Source: Methanobacteriota archaeon | Lineage (GTDB): Archaea > Halobacteriota > Bog-38 > Methanoflorentales > Methanoflorentaceae | Direction of reading: 5' to 3' | Assembly (NCBI GenBank): GCA_028679495.1 | Contig: JAJRBK010000052.1 | Span: forward strand, 1 to 13,000 | Length of the DNA stretch: 13,000 nt | Shown here: in pieces, positions 1-6,300 of the stretch | Layout of the letters: each line of letters begins with the position of its first letter | Numbering within the stretch: position 1 is the first letter of the stretch | Made by a program: the position numbers and the translations under genes | Notes under the pieces: generated by a model | Told to the model about the DNA's origin: nothing | What the model saw: the letters and a program-made list of their open reading frames with translations, nothing else | Databases searched by the model: none

Positions 1-260
1 CTAACGGTGAATGTCTGGCCCTGTGTTACGGTGATCTGCTGCCCTGATGGCGTGGGAGTCGGCGGTGCGGTAGTGGCCGTGCTGCTCGGCGTGGCGGTTG
101 CCGTGGCCGTGCTCGTTTTCGTCGCATTCGCCGTAGCGTTCGAGGTCGTATTTGAAGCAGGTGACGACGGCTGCAGTAATCCGAACCCAAGCACTGCTGC
201 GATGATGAGCACGACGATTATCAGTGCAACAATGCCGGCTATGACGCTACGTGCTACCAT
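1..260 (-). CDS. Exported, membrane-anchored protein with Thr/Ala/Pro-rich linker (C-terminus outside window)
   Basis: Only the first 86 codons are present; the reading frame runs off the left edge. The ATG at 260-258 follows a strong Shine-Dalgarno stretch (GAGAGGAGG on the minus strand), which decides the start. Residues about 6-29 are one long hydrophobic segment rich in Ile, Val, Ala and Leu. There is no cysteine, so it is not a lipobox; the segment looks like an uncleaved N-terminal anchor or a signal peptide. Residues about 31-73 form a low-complexity Ser/Thr/Ala/Pro linker with three N-glycosylation sequons (N37-T-T, N41-A-T, N45-A-T), as in methanogen surface proteins. From about residue 74 a beta-like segment begins (QQITVTQGQTFTV), probably the start of the outside domain. 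It lies 113 bp downstream of the CopB remnant on the same strand. The function of the missing domain cannot be told. Confidence 0.8.
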   Translation of the reverse strand, partial: MVARSVIAGIVALIIVVLIIAAVLGFGLLQPSSPASNTTSNATANATKTSTATATATPSSTATTAPPTPTPSGQQITVTQGQTFTV

Positions 261-373
261 ACAACTTGCCTCCTCTCATGCTTTGCGTCTCTCCTCTTTG
301 GGGGGACTGATTCACCACGTGCGCTCTCTTGAGAAAGCCGTTGTGGTTTGTGCGTCCTCTGTCATTGGCTGCA

Positions 374-470
374 TCACCGAGCGAAGCTTAAGAAGCGTGA
401 GTTGATCGCCGCGATGACCGTACTTGCCGACGTGAGCTGCACATGCTGCTGGTGTGAGCAGAATCCCAAC
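374..470 (-). pseudogene. Remnant of the 3' end of a second CopB-type P-type ATPase gene
   Basis: On the minus strand, 465-444 encodes GILLTPAA, identical to residues 664-671 of the intact CopB ATPase encoded at 2152-4236. After a 2-base deletion relative to that gene, 433-377 encodes TSASTVIAAINSRFLSFAR followed by TGA. That matches the last 19 residues of the intact ATPase at 15 of 19 positions and ends at the same place. Nucleotide similarity to 2152-2250 stops abruptly at about 470. This is therefore a truncated and frameshifted relic of a related gene, not a young exact duplicate, because third positions have diverged. An 11-base string at the truncation point (470-480) is also found just outside the 3' end of the intact gene (2136-2146). 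Nothing functional should be made from it. Confidence 0.85.
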
Positions 471-563
471 TCTCATCTCTTTGACCTTACTCGTGGTGAA
501 TACTGGGGAGACTATTGTTAACCGTTGGTTAAGCTTTTGTCTCCAGTACGTTTCATGTAATCG

Positions 564-885
564 ATGGTTATGTTGGCCATTGATGTGTTATATTACGAGG
601 ATTGTCCGCACTATACAAGAGGCTGCAGATACCTTGAAGGAAGTGCTCAATGAAGAACACGTTGACGCTGAAGTGCACATGGTGCCCGTCTCCCCTGGAG
701 AGCATGCAGATATCAGGGGCTTCATCGGTTCACCGACTATTCTCATCAACGGGCAGGATTTGGAGCCTGAAGTGAACCACGAAACCCCATATCAGGGCCA
801 CTGCAGGGTGTACCTGTATAAGGATCAGCCGTTTGAGTACCCTCCAAAGGAGATGATACGAGAGGGCCTAAAACGGTTTACCTAA
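564..885 (+). pseudogene. Thioredoxin-fold CPHY protein, interrupted by a one-base frameshift
   Basis: Two frames join into one protein. From ATG 570 (or ATG 564) the first frame gives MLAIDVLYYEDCPHY up to base 614. From base 616 the +1 frame continues QEAADTLKEVLNEEHVDAEV and ends at TAA 883-885. Skipping base 615 restores an unbroken product of about 104 residues. The YYEDCP-H-Y strand-turn, the following helix, GFIGSPTILING (cis-Pro loop) and a C-terminal GHCRVY segment are typical of small thioredoxin-like proteins found with metal-resistance genes in archaea and bacteria. The active-site region has one Cys (CxxY), with a second Cys in GHCRVY. An in-frame stop (558-560) precedes the first ATG. 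A TATA-like TTAAGCTTTT lies about 26-35 bases upstream. It is either a young pseudogene or a sequencing error; programmed shifting is less likely because no slippery site is evident. Confidence 0.75.
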
Positions 886-931
886 CCGTCGGAACCGTTA
901 AGCTCTCCAAGCGTGCTAATTTTGCCGCGAA

Positions 932-970
932 TGACACCCCCATAGCACCAAATTGACACCCATCGAGCAC
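932..970 (+). promoter_or_regulatory. Direct repeat upstream of the radical SAM promoter, candidate operator
   Basis: Two copies of a 17-base element (tgacaccc, four variable bases, agcac) occur at 932-948 and 954-970. They match at 13 of 17 positions and start 22 bases apart, about two helical turns. The second copy abuts the TATA box at 969-978. Spacing and position fit a regulator that binds two sites on one DNA face next to the archaeal basal promoter. The binding protein is unknown. Confidence 0.45.
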
Positions 971-978
971 TATAAATA
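969..978 (+). promoter_or_regulatory. TATA box of the radical SAM gene (leaderless start)
   Basis: The sequence actataaata lies with its centre about 27 bases before the GTG at 1001. Archaeal transcription normally begins about 25 bases after the TATA centre, so the transcript would start at or next to the GTG. No Shine-Dalgarno site precedes that GTG, which supports a leaderless message. Confidence 0.7.
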
Positions 979-1000
979 TCGTCGCACGTGAACAAGAATT

Positions 1001-2131
1001 GTGGAACAGGGTTCTGACTATACTAACATCCTTAATCGAGCCATCACGGTCTTTTTTAAAGACGCAGTGCGCATTACGCTTAGTAACCCGTCGAAAGCCC
1101 TCTTCTTCCTTCGTACTATGTGGTGGCAAAAGAGAGCAGCCCAAAAGCGGCAGCGATGGCTACGTGAAAACCTCCACGTGCCTCCCTTCCTCATCATGAG
1201 CGTGACGAACAAATGCAACTTGCGCTGCAAGGGCTGTGTAGCGTTTGCTCACCAAGGATCTCGACCTGCTGCGAGAGAACTCAGCGAGGACAGGCTTAGA
1301 GACCTCATTAGCGAGGCACATCAGCTTGGTGTATCAGGGATTATCCTCGCCGGCGGTGAGCCCCTTGTCCGCAAGGAACTTCTCAGCATTACCAAGGACT
1401 TCCCCGCAATCGTTTTCCCGCTCATCACGAATGGCACGCTCATCGACGAAACCGTGATACAACAGCTCAAGGGACAACAAAACATCATTCCCCTTATCAG
1501 CATCGAAGGTAACGAATACGATACCGATGAACGTCGAGGCGCTGGCATTCATAAGCGTCTCCAAGGCATCATGAAAAATATGCGTGCCGAGGGAATCTTC
1601 TTTGGCTGCTCGTTAACACTCACAAGATCAAACGCCGCAACGATCACCGATACTAACTTTGTGAAAAATCTGATCGAAGCGGGGACGAGACTGCTCCTCC
1701 TCCTTGAATACGTTTCTTTTGAAGAAGGAACAGACGATTGGGTCTTGACTGACGAGCAGAGAAGTCACCTGCGACAAAAGATCGAGGCGTTTCGTGCTCA
1801 ACTCCCCGCCCTCTTTATTGCGATTCCCGGAGACGAGGAACAATACGGAGGCTGCCTAGCTGCAGGGCGAGGGTTCGTCCATATCAGCGCAGGAGGGGAT
1901 GTTGAACCGTGTCCCGCCACTCCGTTCTCTGACGCGAGCGTTGCGACAGTGTCACTCAAGGAGGCGTTACAATCTCACTTTTTACAGACCATTCGTCAAC
2001 AACATGATTCACTCAACGAGACCGAGGGTGGGTGTGTCCTTTGGACTGAGCGCGAATGGGTGCGTTCTTTGCTCCTTCCCAAAGATAGCGTGATTATTCC
2101 AGTTCGTCCTCTCGGTTCGAAAAACCAATAG
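1001..2131 (+). CDS. Radical SAM protein with SPASM-like C-terminal cysteines
   Basis: The product has 376 residues. The radical SAM signature CNLRCKGC places the 4Fe-4S cluster ligands at C72, C76 and C79, and GGEP at 118-121 is the SAM-binding strand motif. An N-terminal helical extension of about 60 residues, rich in Trp, Arg and Lys, precedes the barrel. After the barrel, C285, C304 (in GGDVEPCP) and C345 resemble a reduced SPASM/twitch region that may hold an auxiliary cluster. Such proteins use SAM to make a 5'-deoxyadenosyl radical in the cytoplasm; the substrate here cannot be predicted. The start is GTG 1001, chosen because a TATA box sits about 27 bases upstream and there is no ribosome-binding site. 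It is convergent with the CopB gene, with 20 bases between stops. No partner peptide or maturation gene is seen beside it. Confidence 0.9.
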   Translation: MEQGSDYTNILNRAITVFFKDAVRITLSNPSKALFFLRTMWWQKRAAQKRQRWLRENLHVPPFLIMSVTNKCNLRCKGCVAFAHQGSRPAARELSEDRLRDLISEAHQLGVSGIILAGGEPLVRKELLSITKDFPAIVFPLITNGTLIDETVIQQLKGQQNIIPLISIEGNEYDTDERRGAGIHKRLQGIMKNMRAEGIFFGCSLTLTRSNAATITDTNFVKNLIEAGTRLLLLLEYVSFEEGTDDWVLTDEQRSHLRQKIEAFRAQLPALFIAIPGDEEQYGGCLAAGRGFVHISAGGDVEPCPATPFSDASVATVSLKEALQSHFLQTIRQQHDSLNETEGGCVLWTEREWVRSLLLPKDSVIIPVRPLGSKNQ

Positions 2132-2146
2132 AAACCTCTCATCTCT

Positions 2147-2153
2147 CCTTTTT
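2147..2153 (+). terminator. T-run after the radical SAM gene
   Basis: A pyrimidine-rich run ending in five Ts (2149-2153) lies 18 bases after the radical SAM stop codon and overlaps the CopB stop codon. Archaeal termination often needs only a T-run in the non-template strand. The call rests on position and composition alone. Confidence 0.35.
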
Positions 2154-4236
2154 ACCGTGCAAGCTTCAAAAACCGAGAATTTATCGCTACGATTACCGTG
2201 CTTGCCGACATGAGCACTGCACCTGCTGCTGGGGTGAGTAGAATTCCTAACGGATAGAGAATGCCCGCTGCAAGCGGTATCGCAAAGGTGTTGTAGCCAG
2301 TCGCCCATGCGAGGTTCTGGATCATCTTTCGATACGTGCTGCGGGCCAACCATATAATGGTAACGGCATCGAGGGGCGTACTCCGCACGAGAATGATGTC
2401 GCCCGTCTCCACAGCCACATCAGTACCCGCTCCGATGGCGATACCAACGTCGGCTTGCGCAAGGGCAGGAGCGTCATTGACCCCATCGCCGACCATAGCG
2501 ACGACAAGACCGCGAGACTGCACCTCTTTCACCTTGACGACCTTGTCCTGCGGTAATACCTCAGCAAAGTACTCGTCAATCCCAAGTTCACCAGCCACCC
2601 ACTGGGCTACCTGACGGTTGTCACCGGTGACCATTATGCTGCGTACGCCCATCTCCTTGAGCTTTGTAATAGCCTGTTTTGACTCGGACCTCACGATGTC
2701 AGCTAGGGCGATGGCCCCTGCGACAGAGCCTTCGATGATCACGAATACCACCGTTTTGCCCTGAGTAGTCAAGTGCTCGACTCGCTCATCAGTAATAGTG
2801 AGCGCATTCTCCTTGAGATATCCAGGACTCACCACCTGCGTCTTCTTACCGTTCACGATACCTTCAACGCCTCGTCCGGGCAGCGCTCTAAAGGATTCGA
2901 CGTGCAACGCGCTCGGTGAAGCCGATGTGGCAATGCCCCGCGCAATAGGGTGTTCAGAGCGTCCTTCGAGCGCTGAGGCATAGTCCAAGAGGGTCTGCTC
3001 GTTCACTTCGTTGGCGACGGTGATAACGTCCGTCACCCCAAAGCGCCCCTCAGTCAGTGTCCCCGTCTTGTCAAAGATAATCGCTTGTATGTTTCGCGCC
3101 TGCTCGAACGCAGCCCGATTCCTAACAAGGAGCCCGTTCTGGGCCCCGAGTGCCGTCGAAACAGCAACAACAAGCGGTATGGCAAGCCCCAACGCGTGCG
3201 GACACGCAATGACCATTACGGTGACGGCCCGCTCGAGACCAAAGTCGACGCTTGCGTTGACGAGCAGCTGCCACACGAGGAAGGTGATTCCGCCGGCGAC
3301 AAGGGCGATGATGACGAGCGCGAGCGCAGCACGGTCGGCGAGATCCTGTGTCCGTGATTTGCTCTCTTGTGCCTCCTTGACGAGATCAATCACTTGTGAG
3401 AGGAACGAGTCTTTGCCCGTCTTCTTGACCTCAACGGTCATCGAACCCTCGCCATTAATCGCGCCCCCGATAACAGGTGTGCCCGGCTTTTTGGTCACCG
3501 GTTTGGACTCTCCAGTGAGCATCGATTCGTTGACTGAGGTTTCCCCCTCGACGACCTCACCGTCAGCAGGAACCTTTTCCCCGGGCTTCACGAGGACCCG
3601 GTCACCTACGACGAGCGAGTCCAGAGGGACATCATGCACGCTCCCGTCAGAAAGCAGCTTATGAGCATCAGAAGGCATGAGCTTTGCCAGTTCCTCAAGG
3701 GCCTGTGAAGCACCCATAACGGAACGCATCTCAATCCAGTGACCGAGGAGCATGATATCGATCAGGGTGCTGAGCTCCCAGAAGAGGACACCGCCGCTTA
3801 GGCCAAACGTGATCGCCGTACTGTAAAGGTATGCCGTCGTGATAGCAACCGCGATGAGCGTCATCATGCCGGGCAAGCGTGCTCGCAGCTCATTGACAAT
3901 GCCCTTTAGAAACGGATACCCGCCATAAAAGTACACAAACGATGCCAGAACGAAGAGGACGTACTGGTCGCCGGGGAAGCGGAGGGCTTGACCAACGCCT
4001 GCAAACTCTTGGATTGAGGGAGAGAGGATAAGGATGGGTATCGTGACGATGAGCGATATCCAAAACCGGCGTCTGAAGTCAGCGACGTCGTGGCCGGCAT
4101 GGCGGGAGTATGACGACCCCTTCCCGGGTGCCTGTGATGGGTGACCGCCGTGGGCATCGTGTGCTGCGTGAGTACGTTCCTCCATCTGTGCCTCCTTGTG
4201 CTCATCGTGACCGCCGTGCATATCCTCCTCTTTCAT
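2152..4236 (-). CDS. copB: CopB-type heavy-metal P1B ATPase (copper/silver exporter)
   Basis: This 694-residue integral membrane pump uses ATP to move copper or silver ions out of the cytoplasm. Visible motifs in order: a His-rich cytosolic N-terminus with nine His in the first 49 residues, spaced by three (7/10/13, 23/26/29/32, 46/49); actuator TGES at 241-244; the metal-site CPH at 345-347 in the sixth membrane helix; the phosphorylated Asp in DKTGT (D389); HP at 429-430; GDGVND at 583-588; YN at 648-649; and MSxS at 676-679. CPH plus a His-rich tail without a CxxC domain is the pattern of the CopB (P1B-3) group. Length is normal. ATG 4236 is used; a second ATG at 4221, immediately after GAGGAGG, is an alternative. 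The Met-rich lipoprotein gene lies upstream on the same strand and is a likely partner. A relic of a second copy lies at 374-470. Confidence 0.95.
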   Translation of the reverse strand: MKEEDMHGGHDEHKEAQMEERTHAAHDAHGGHPSQAPGKGSSYSRHAGHDVADFRRRFWISLIVTIPILILSPSIQEFAGVGQALRFPGDQYVLFVLASFVYFYGGYPFLKGIVNELRARLPGMMTLIAVAITTAYLYSTAITFGLSGGVLFWELSTLIDIMLLGHWIEMRSVMGASQALEELAKLMPSDAHKLLSDGSVHDVPLDSLVVGDRVLVKPGEKVPADGEVVEGETSVNESMLTGESKPVTKKPGTPVIGGAINGEGSMTVEVKKTGKDSFLSQVIDLVKEAQESKSRTQDLADRAALALVIIALVAGGITFLVWQLLVNASVDFGLERAVTVMVIACPHALGLAIPLVVAVSTALGAQNGLLVRNRAAFEQARNIQAIIFDKTGTLTEGRFGVTDVITVANEVNEQTLLDYASALEGRSEHPIARGIATSASPSALHVESFRALPGRGVEGIVNGKKTQVVSPGYLKENALTITDERVEHLTTQGKTVVFVIIEGSVAGAIALADIVRSESKQAITKLKEMGVRSIMVTGDNRQVAQWVAGELGIDEYFAEVLPQDKVVKVKEVQSRGLVVAMVGDGVNDAPALAQADVGIAIGAGTDVAVETGDIILVRSTPLDAVTIIWLARSTYRKMIQNLAWATGYNTFAIPLAAGILYPLGILLTPAAGAVLMSASTVIVAINSRFLKLAR

Positions 4237-4277
4237 TTAGTCAACCCTCAATGCTTGCCTTTAGCCCATACGATATT

Positions 4278-4303
4278 ACCTAGGGTGCCCCTCCTTTTAT
4301 GGT
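4278..4303 (-). promoter_or_regulatory. Probable CopB promoter with imperfect palindrome
   Basis: On the minus strand a TATA-like CATAAAAGG (about 4294-4302) lies about 60 bases before ATG 4236, giving a predicted leader of some 35 bases. Just downstream of the TATA, ACCTAGGGT (plus-strand order, 4279-4287) forms a near-palindrome between TATA and predicted start, a position suited to a repressor. A weak GAGGG site precedes ATG 4236. The regulator is not encoded recognisably in the window. Confidence 0.4.
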
Positions 4304-4341
4304 TACAAAAACAAATGAGAGGCAAACGGCCCCTAAATCGC

Positions 4342-4384
4342 AGTGCTGAACTCATGCACTAAACATGTCGCTTTCACCCGTGAA
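4342..4384. other. Two short dyads between the lipoprotein and CopB genes
   Basis: AGTGC (4342-4346) can pair with GCACT (4356-4360) over a 9-base loop, and TTCAC (4373-4377) with GTGAA (4380-4384). Both lie in the 184-bp gap between the lipoprotein stop and the CopB promoter. They could slow or end transcription from the lipoprotein gene or be operators; neither is followed by a clear T-run in the minus direction. Weakly supported. Confidence 0.25.
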
Positions 4385-4420
4385 TGGAGGGGTATACAAG
4401 CCTTCAACATAGTATAGCTC

Positions 4421-5095
4421 TCAAAGACCACTCATCATCCTTGGACCGAAGCCACTGCCCATGTGCTCCTGCATTTCCTGCTGCATAGTGGTGCGCATGG
4501 TCGCGTTCATTCGTTGTCCCATGTACGGTCCCATGCCGCTGCCATCATTGTTCGGCGTGTGCATTACGTCCCACACGTGCTGCCACATGGGCTGTTGGAA
4601 GGTTCCTTGCCCCGTAGCATTACCGGTGATGACCATCATATAGTTCGGCATGAGCGGCGAGGTGCCGTATTCCACGGCCGCTCCTTTTCCTGTACTTGTG
4701 TTAAACCCTGACCAGACTGTCGCGTTCTGTTGCACCAGAGCAAAACCTTGCCCCATGAACATAGTTCTCAGTGACACGAATTGTGTCTGTGCTGCTTGTG
4801 TAGTATTCCACGCCTGTAAGCTCACTGCGTAGGTGCCGTTGGTATCGCTCGCCGTGCCATTGTACACGGCAGCTCCTGCTTGCGGGCTTGCCTTGAGTGA
4901 AAATGGCGTCATCATGGTGAAGTTTCGCTGTTGCATCATGTTCGTGAGGTACTGGCTCACGTTTTGTGATGTGGCCGTGGCGCTCGGGCTGGGAGTCGAT
5001 GTCGGAGAAGACGTCATGGGGATCATGCATCCTGCAGCAAGGATAGCTGCAAGCATCACGACCACCAACGTCCCTGCTATGAGGGGTTTTTTCAT
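4421..5095 (-). CDS. Methionine-ladder lipoprotein, probable extracytoplasmic copper-binding protein
   Basis: The product has 224 residues: a basic N-terminus (MKKP), a hydrophobic segment and a lipobox LAAGC with the lipidated Cys at C23, so it should be anchored on the outer face of the membrane. Residues 28-43 are a Ser/Thr/Pro linker. Residues about 44-160 form a compact domain with several N-glycosylation sequons. The C-terminus is very rich in Met: M188, M192, M196, M200, M204, M208 and M212 fall at every fourth residue, with F216 and M220 continuing the register, and H174, H179 and H211 nearby. Clustered Met on exported proteins is known to bind Cu(I) or Ag(I). With CopB directly downstream on the same strand, the inferred role is to receive or buffer exported metal outside the cell. 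The start is supported by GTGAGGA about seven bases before the ATG. The family is not named with confidence. Confidence 0.85.
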   Translation of the reverse strand: MKKPLIAGTLVVVMLAAILAAGCMIPMTSSPTSTPSPSATATSQNVSQYLTNMMQQRNFTMMTPFSLKASPQAGAAVYNGTASDTNGTYAVSLQAWNTTQAAQTQFVSLRTMFMGQGFALVQQNATVWSGFNTSTGKGAAVEYGTSPLMPNYMMVITGNATGQGTFQQPMWQHVWDVMHTPNNDGSGMGPYMGQRMNATMRTTMQQEMQEHMGSGFGPRMMSGL

Positions 5096-5100
5096 GGTAA

Positions 5101-5163
5101 AATCCTCACGAGTTCACACTACTGTACTGATACTCGTACTAAACAACCTATCACTTTAAGCGT
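5101..5163 (-). promoter_or_regulatory. Leader and TATA-like element of the Met-rich lipoprotein gene
   Basis: On the minus strand CGCTTAAAGTGATAG (5149-5163) provides a TATA-like core about 62 bases before the ATG at 5095, and GAGGA just before the start is the ribosome-binding site. A second AT-rich candidate, ACTATATTAA (5250-5260), lies further upstream, on the far side of the 12-bp tandem repeats. Which one is used cannot be told from sequence. Confidence 0.35.
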
Positions 5164-5193
5164 TTGGCGTATTATTCGCGGCGAAAGGAGTGC

Positions 5194-5234
5194 GCTACAC
5201 TCTCCGCTACACTCTCCGCTACACTCTCCGCTAC
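5194..5234. repeat. 12-bp tandem repeat, 3.4 copies
   Basis: The unit gctacactctcc occurs three times without mismatch (5194-5205, 5206-5217, 5218-5229), followed by a partial gctac (5230-5234). It lies upstream of the copper lipoprotein gene, between two TATA-like elements. It may be an array of regulator sites or a simple slippage-generated repeat; there is no coding frame across it. Confidence 0.9.
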
Positions 5235-5291
5235 GCGAGAGGCATCATGTGTTAATATAGTAAAGATGGCCGCCTAGTCACTCAAGTCGTT

Positions 5292-5387
5292 TCATCTCCT
5301 TAGGTGTCGCAATAGCGCGTATTCAAACGCCGCACCTTCATCGTCCAAAGCGGCAAGCGCCGCCCGTTCTCTCCGTAACTCAGCCAC
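5292..5387 (-). CDS. Possible 31-residue small protein or gene fragment
   Basis: GTG 5387 opens a 31-codon frame (VAELRRERAALAALDDEGAA and onward to LRHLRR) ending in TGA at 5294-5292. The composition is strongly helical, alternating Arg/Glu with Ala/Leu, like the end of a coiled coil. An AT-rich ACTAAATCTTATT element at 5404-5416 lies about 24 bases before the GTG, which fits a leaderless start. An in-frame TAG lies two codons before the GTG. It may be a real small protein, the tail of a lost larger gene, or chance. No function can be assigned. Confidence 0.3.
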   Translation of the reverse strand: MAELRRERAALAALDDEGAAFEYALLRHLRR

Positions 5388-5454
5388 CTGCTAAGCTAAA
5401 ACAATAAGATTTAGTATGGATCCGCCTCCAGACATGGCGACAAGGTGAATCTGG

Positions 5455-6195
5455 ATGGATCAGACAAGCATAGAAGCATCAACGGTGGACTCCGTAATGA
5501 GCCGGCTCGGATTCTGGTCAGCAATCATGACGGCAGTCATCGCCGCGGTATTTTTTCTGGCCGGTATCTTGACCCCTCCGAGATCGGGACCCTTCGCCCC
5601 GCCTGCAGACACGATCCCCTATCCCTATACGAATGTAGCCGCTTTTATTCCCAATGATTACCTGTGGCTTTATCCGGGAATCCTGCTCGCACCGATATTC
5701 ATCGTGCTGATGGCCTGCATCCACGCCTACGCCCGTAATGACCGGAAGGTATTCAGTCAGATTGCCCTGTCGTTCTCCGTGATTTATGCGACCATCATCC
5801 TCATCGACTACTTCATTCAGTTTACTGTCGTCATACCCAGCATCTTAACCGGGGAGACAGCAGGTCTCTCATTGTTCACTCAGTATAACCCTCACGGGAT
5901 TTTCATTGCTTTCGAAGCTCTCGGATACTCGATGATGAGCATAGCCTTCCTCTTCACCGGTGCTGTGTTTGCTGGAGGAAAGCTTGAGCGCGCGCTACGA
6001 TGGATTTTCATTGCGGGTTTTGTCGTGGCTGTTCTGTTTTTTGCAGCCCTTTCCGTGTTGCAGTATGACCTTGTTGCATTTGAAGTAACCATTCTCACTA
6101 TAAACTGGATAGTGCTGATCGTTTCAGGCGTGCTGCTGAGTGTTGTATTCAGGCGTGCTGCTCGTGGGCGTTCTGTACCGGCGCGTGCTGTTTGA
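5455..6195 (+). CDS. Six-TM membrane protein of unknown function
   Basis: The product has 246 residues. Hydrophobic segments at about 19-39, 68-91, 100-131, 147-171, 179-201 and 208-231 predict six membrane helices with a basic C-terminal tail (RRAARGRSVPAR). There is no signal peptide cleavage site, lipobox or catalytic motif. Features such as NDYLWLYPGILLAP, a mid-membrane DYFIQFTVVIP and GGKLERALRW resemble a widespread family of uncharacterised prokaryotic membrane proteins, recalled from memory and not checked. AGGTGA at 5443-5448, six bases before the ATG, decides the start. It stands alone: the gene to its right is convergent, with about 105 bases between them holding no clear feature. 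Confidence 0.85.
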   Translation: MDQTSIEASTVDSVMSRLGFWSAIMTAVIAAVFFLAGILTPPRSGPFAPPADTIPYPYTNVAAFIPNDYLWLYPGILLAPIFIVLMACIHAYARNDRKVFSQIALSFSVIYATIILIDYFIQFTVVIPSILTGETAGLSLFTQYNPHGIFIAFEALGYSMMSIAFLFTGAVFAGGKLERALRWIFIAGFVVAVLFFAALSVLQYDLVAFEVTILTINWIVLIVSGVLLSVVFRRAARGRSVPARAV

Positions 6196-6300
6196 GTTGC
6201 GAAGCGATCTTTGATTTGAATAAGGGATTTAGTAGCCCATCAATACTGCAGGTTCGCAATGGATGAAGGCATATTTCTACACGCACGGAATAGACAGATA

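Noticed and set aside
7..405. Plus-strand open frame of 132 codons at the left edge
   Set aside because: It is antisense to the exported protein at 1-260, which has a strong ribosome-binding site, a membrane segment and a typical linker; the plus-strand product has no such logic and runs across the CopB relic.
454..563. N-terminal extension of the thioredoxin-like frame from ATG 454
   Set aside because: It begins inside the CopB relic and its 35 or so residues have no thioredoxin character; the true N-terminus is in another frame from 564/570.
564..885. Programmed +1 frameshift
   Set aside because: No slippery codon, stop codon at the shift point or stimulating structure is visible; decay or a sequencing error is simpler.
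3011..3664. Plus-strand open frame of 217 codons inside copB
   Set aside because: It is the antisense shadow of a well-marked P-type ATPase, with Ser/Thr/Arg-rich low-information sequence.
5194..5234. CRISPR array
   Set aside because: The repeats are 12 bp and directly joined, with no spacers and no cas gene in the window.
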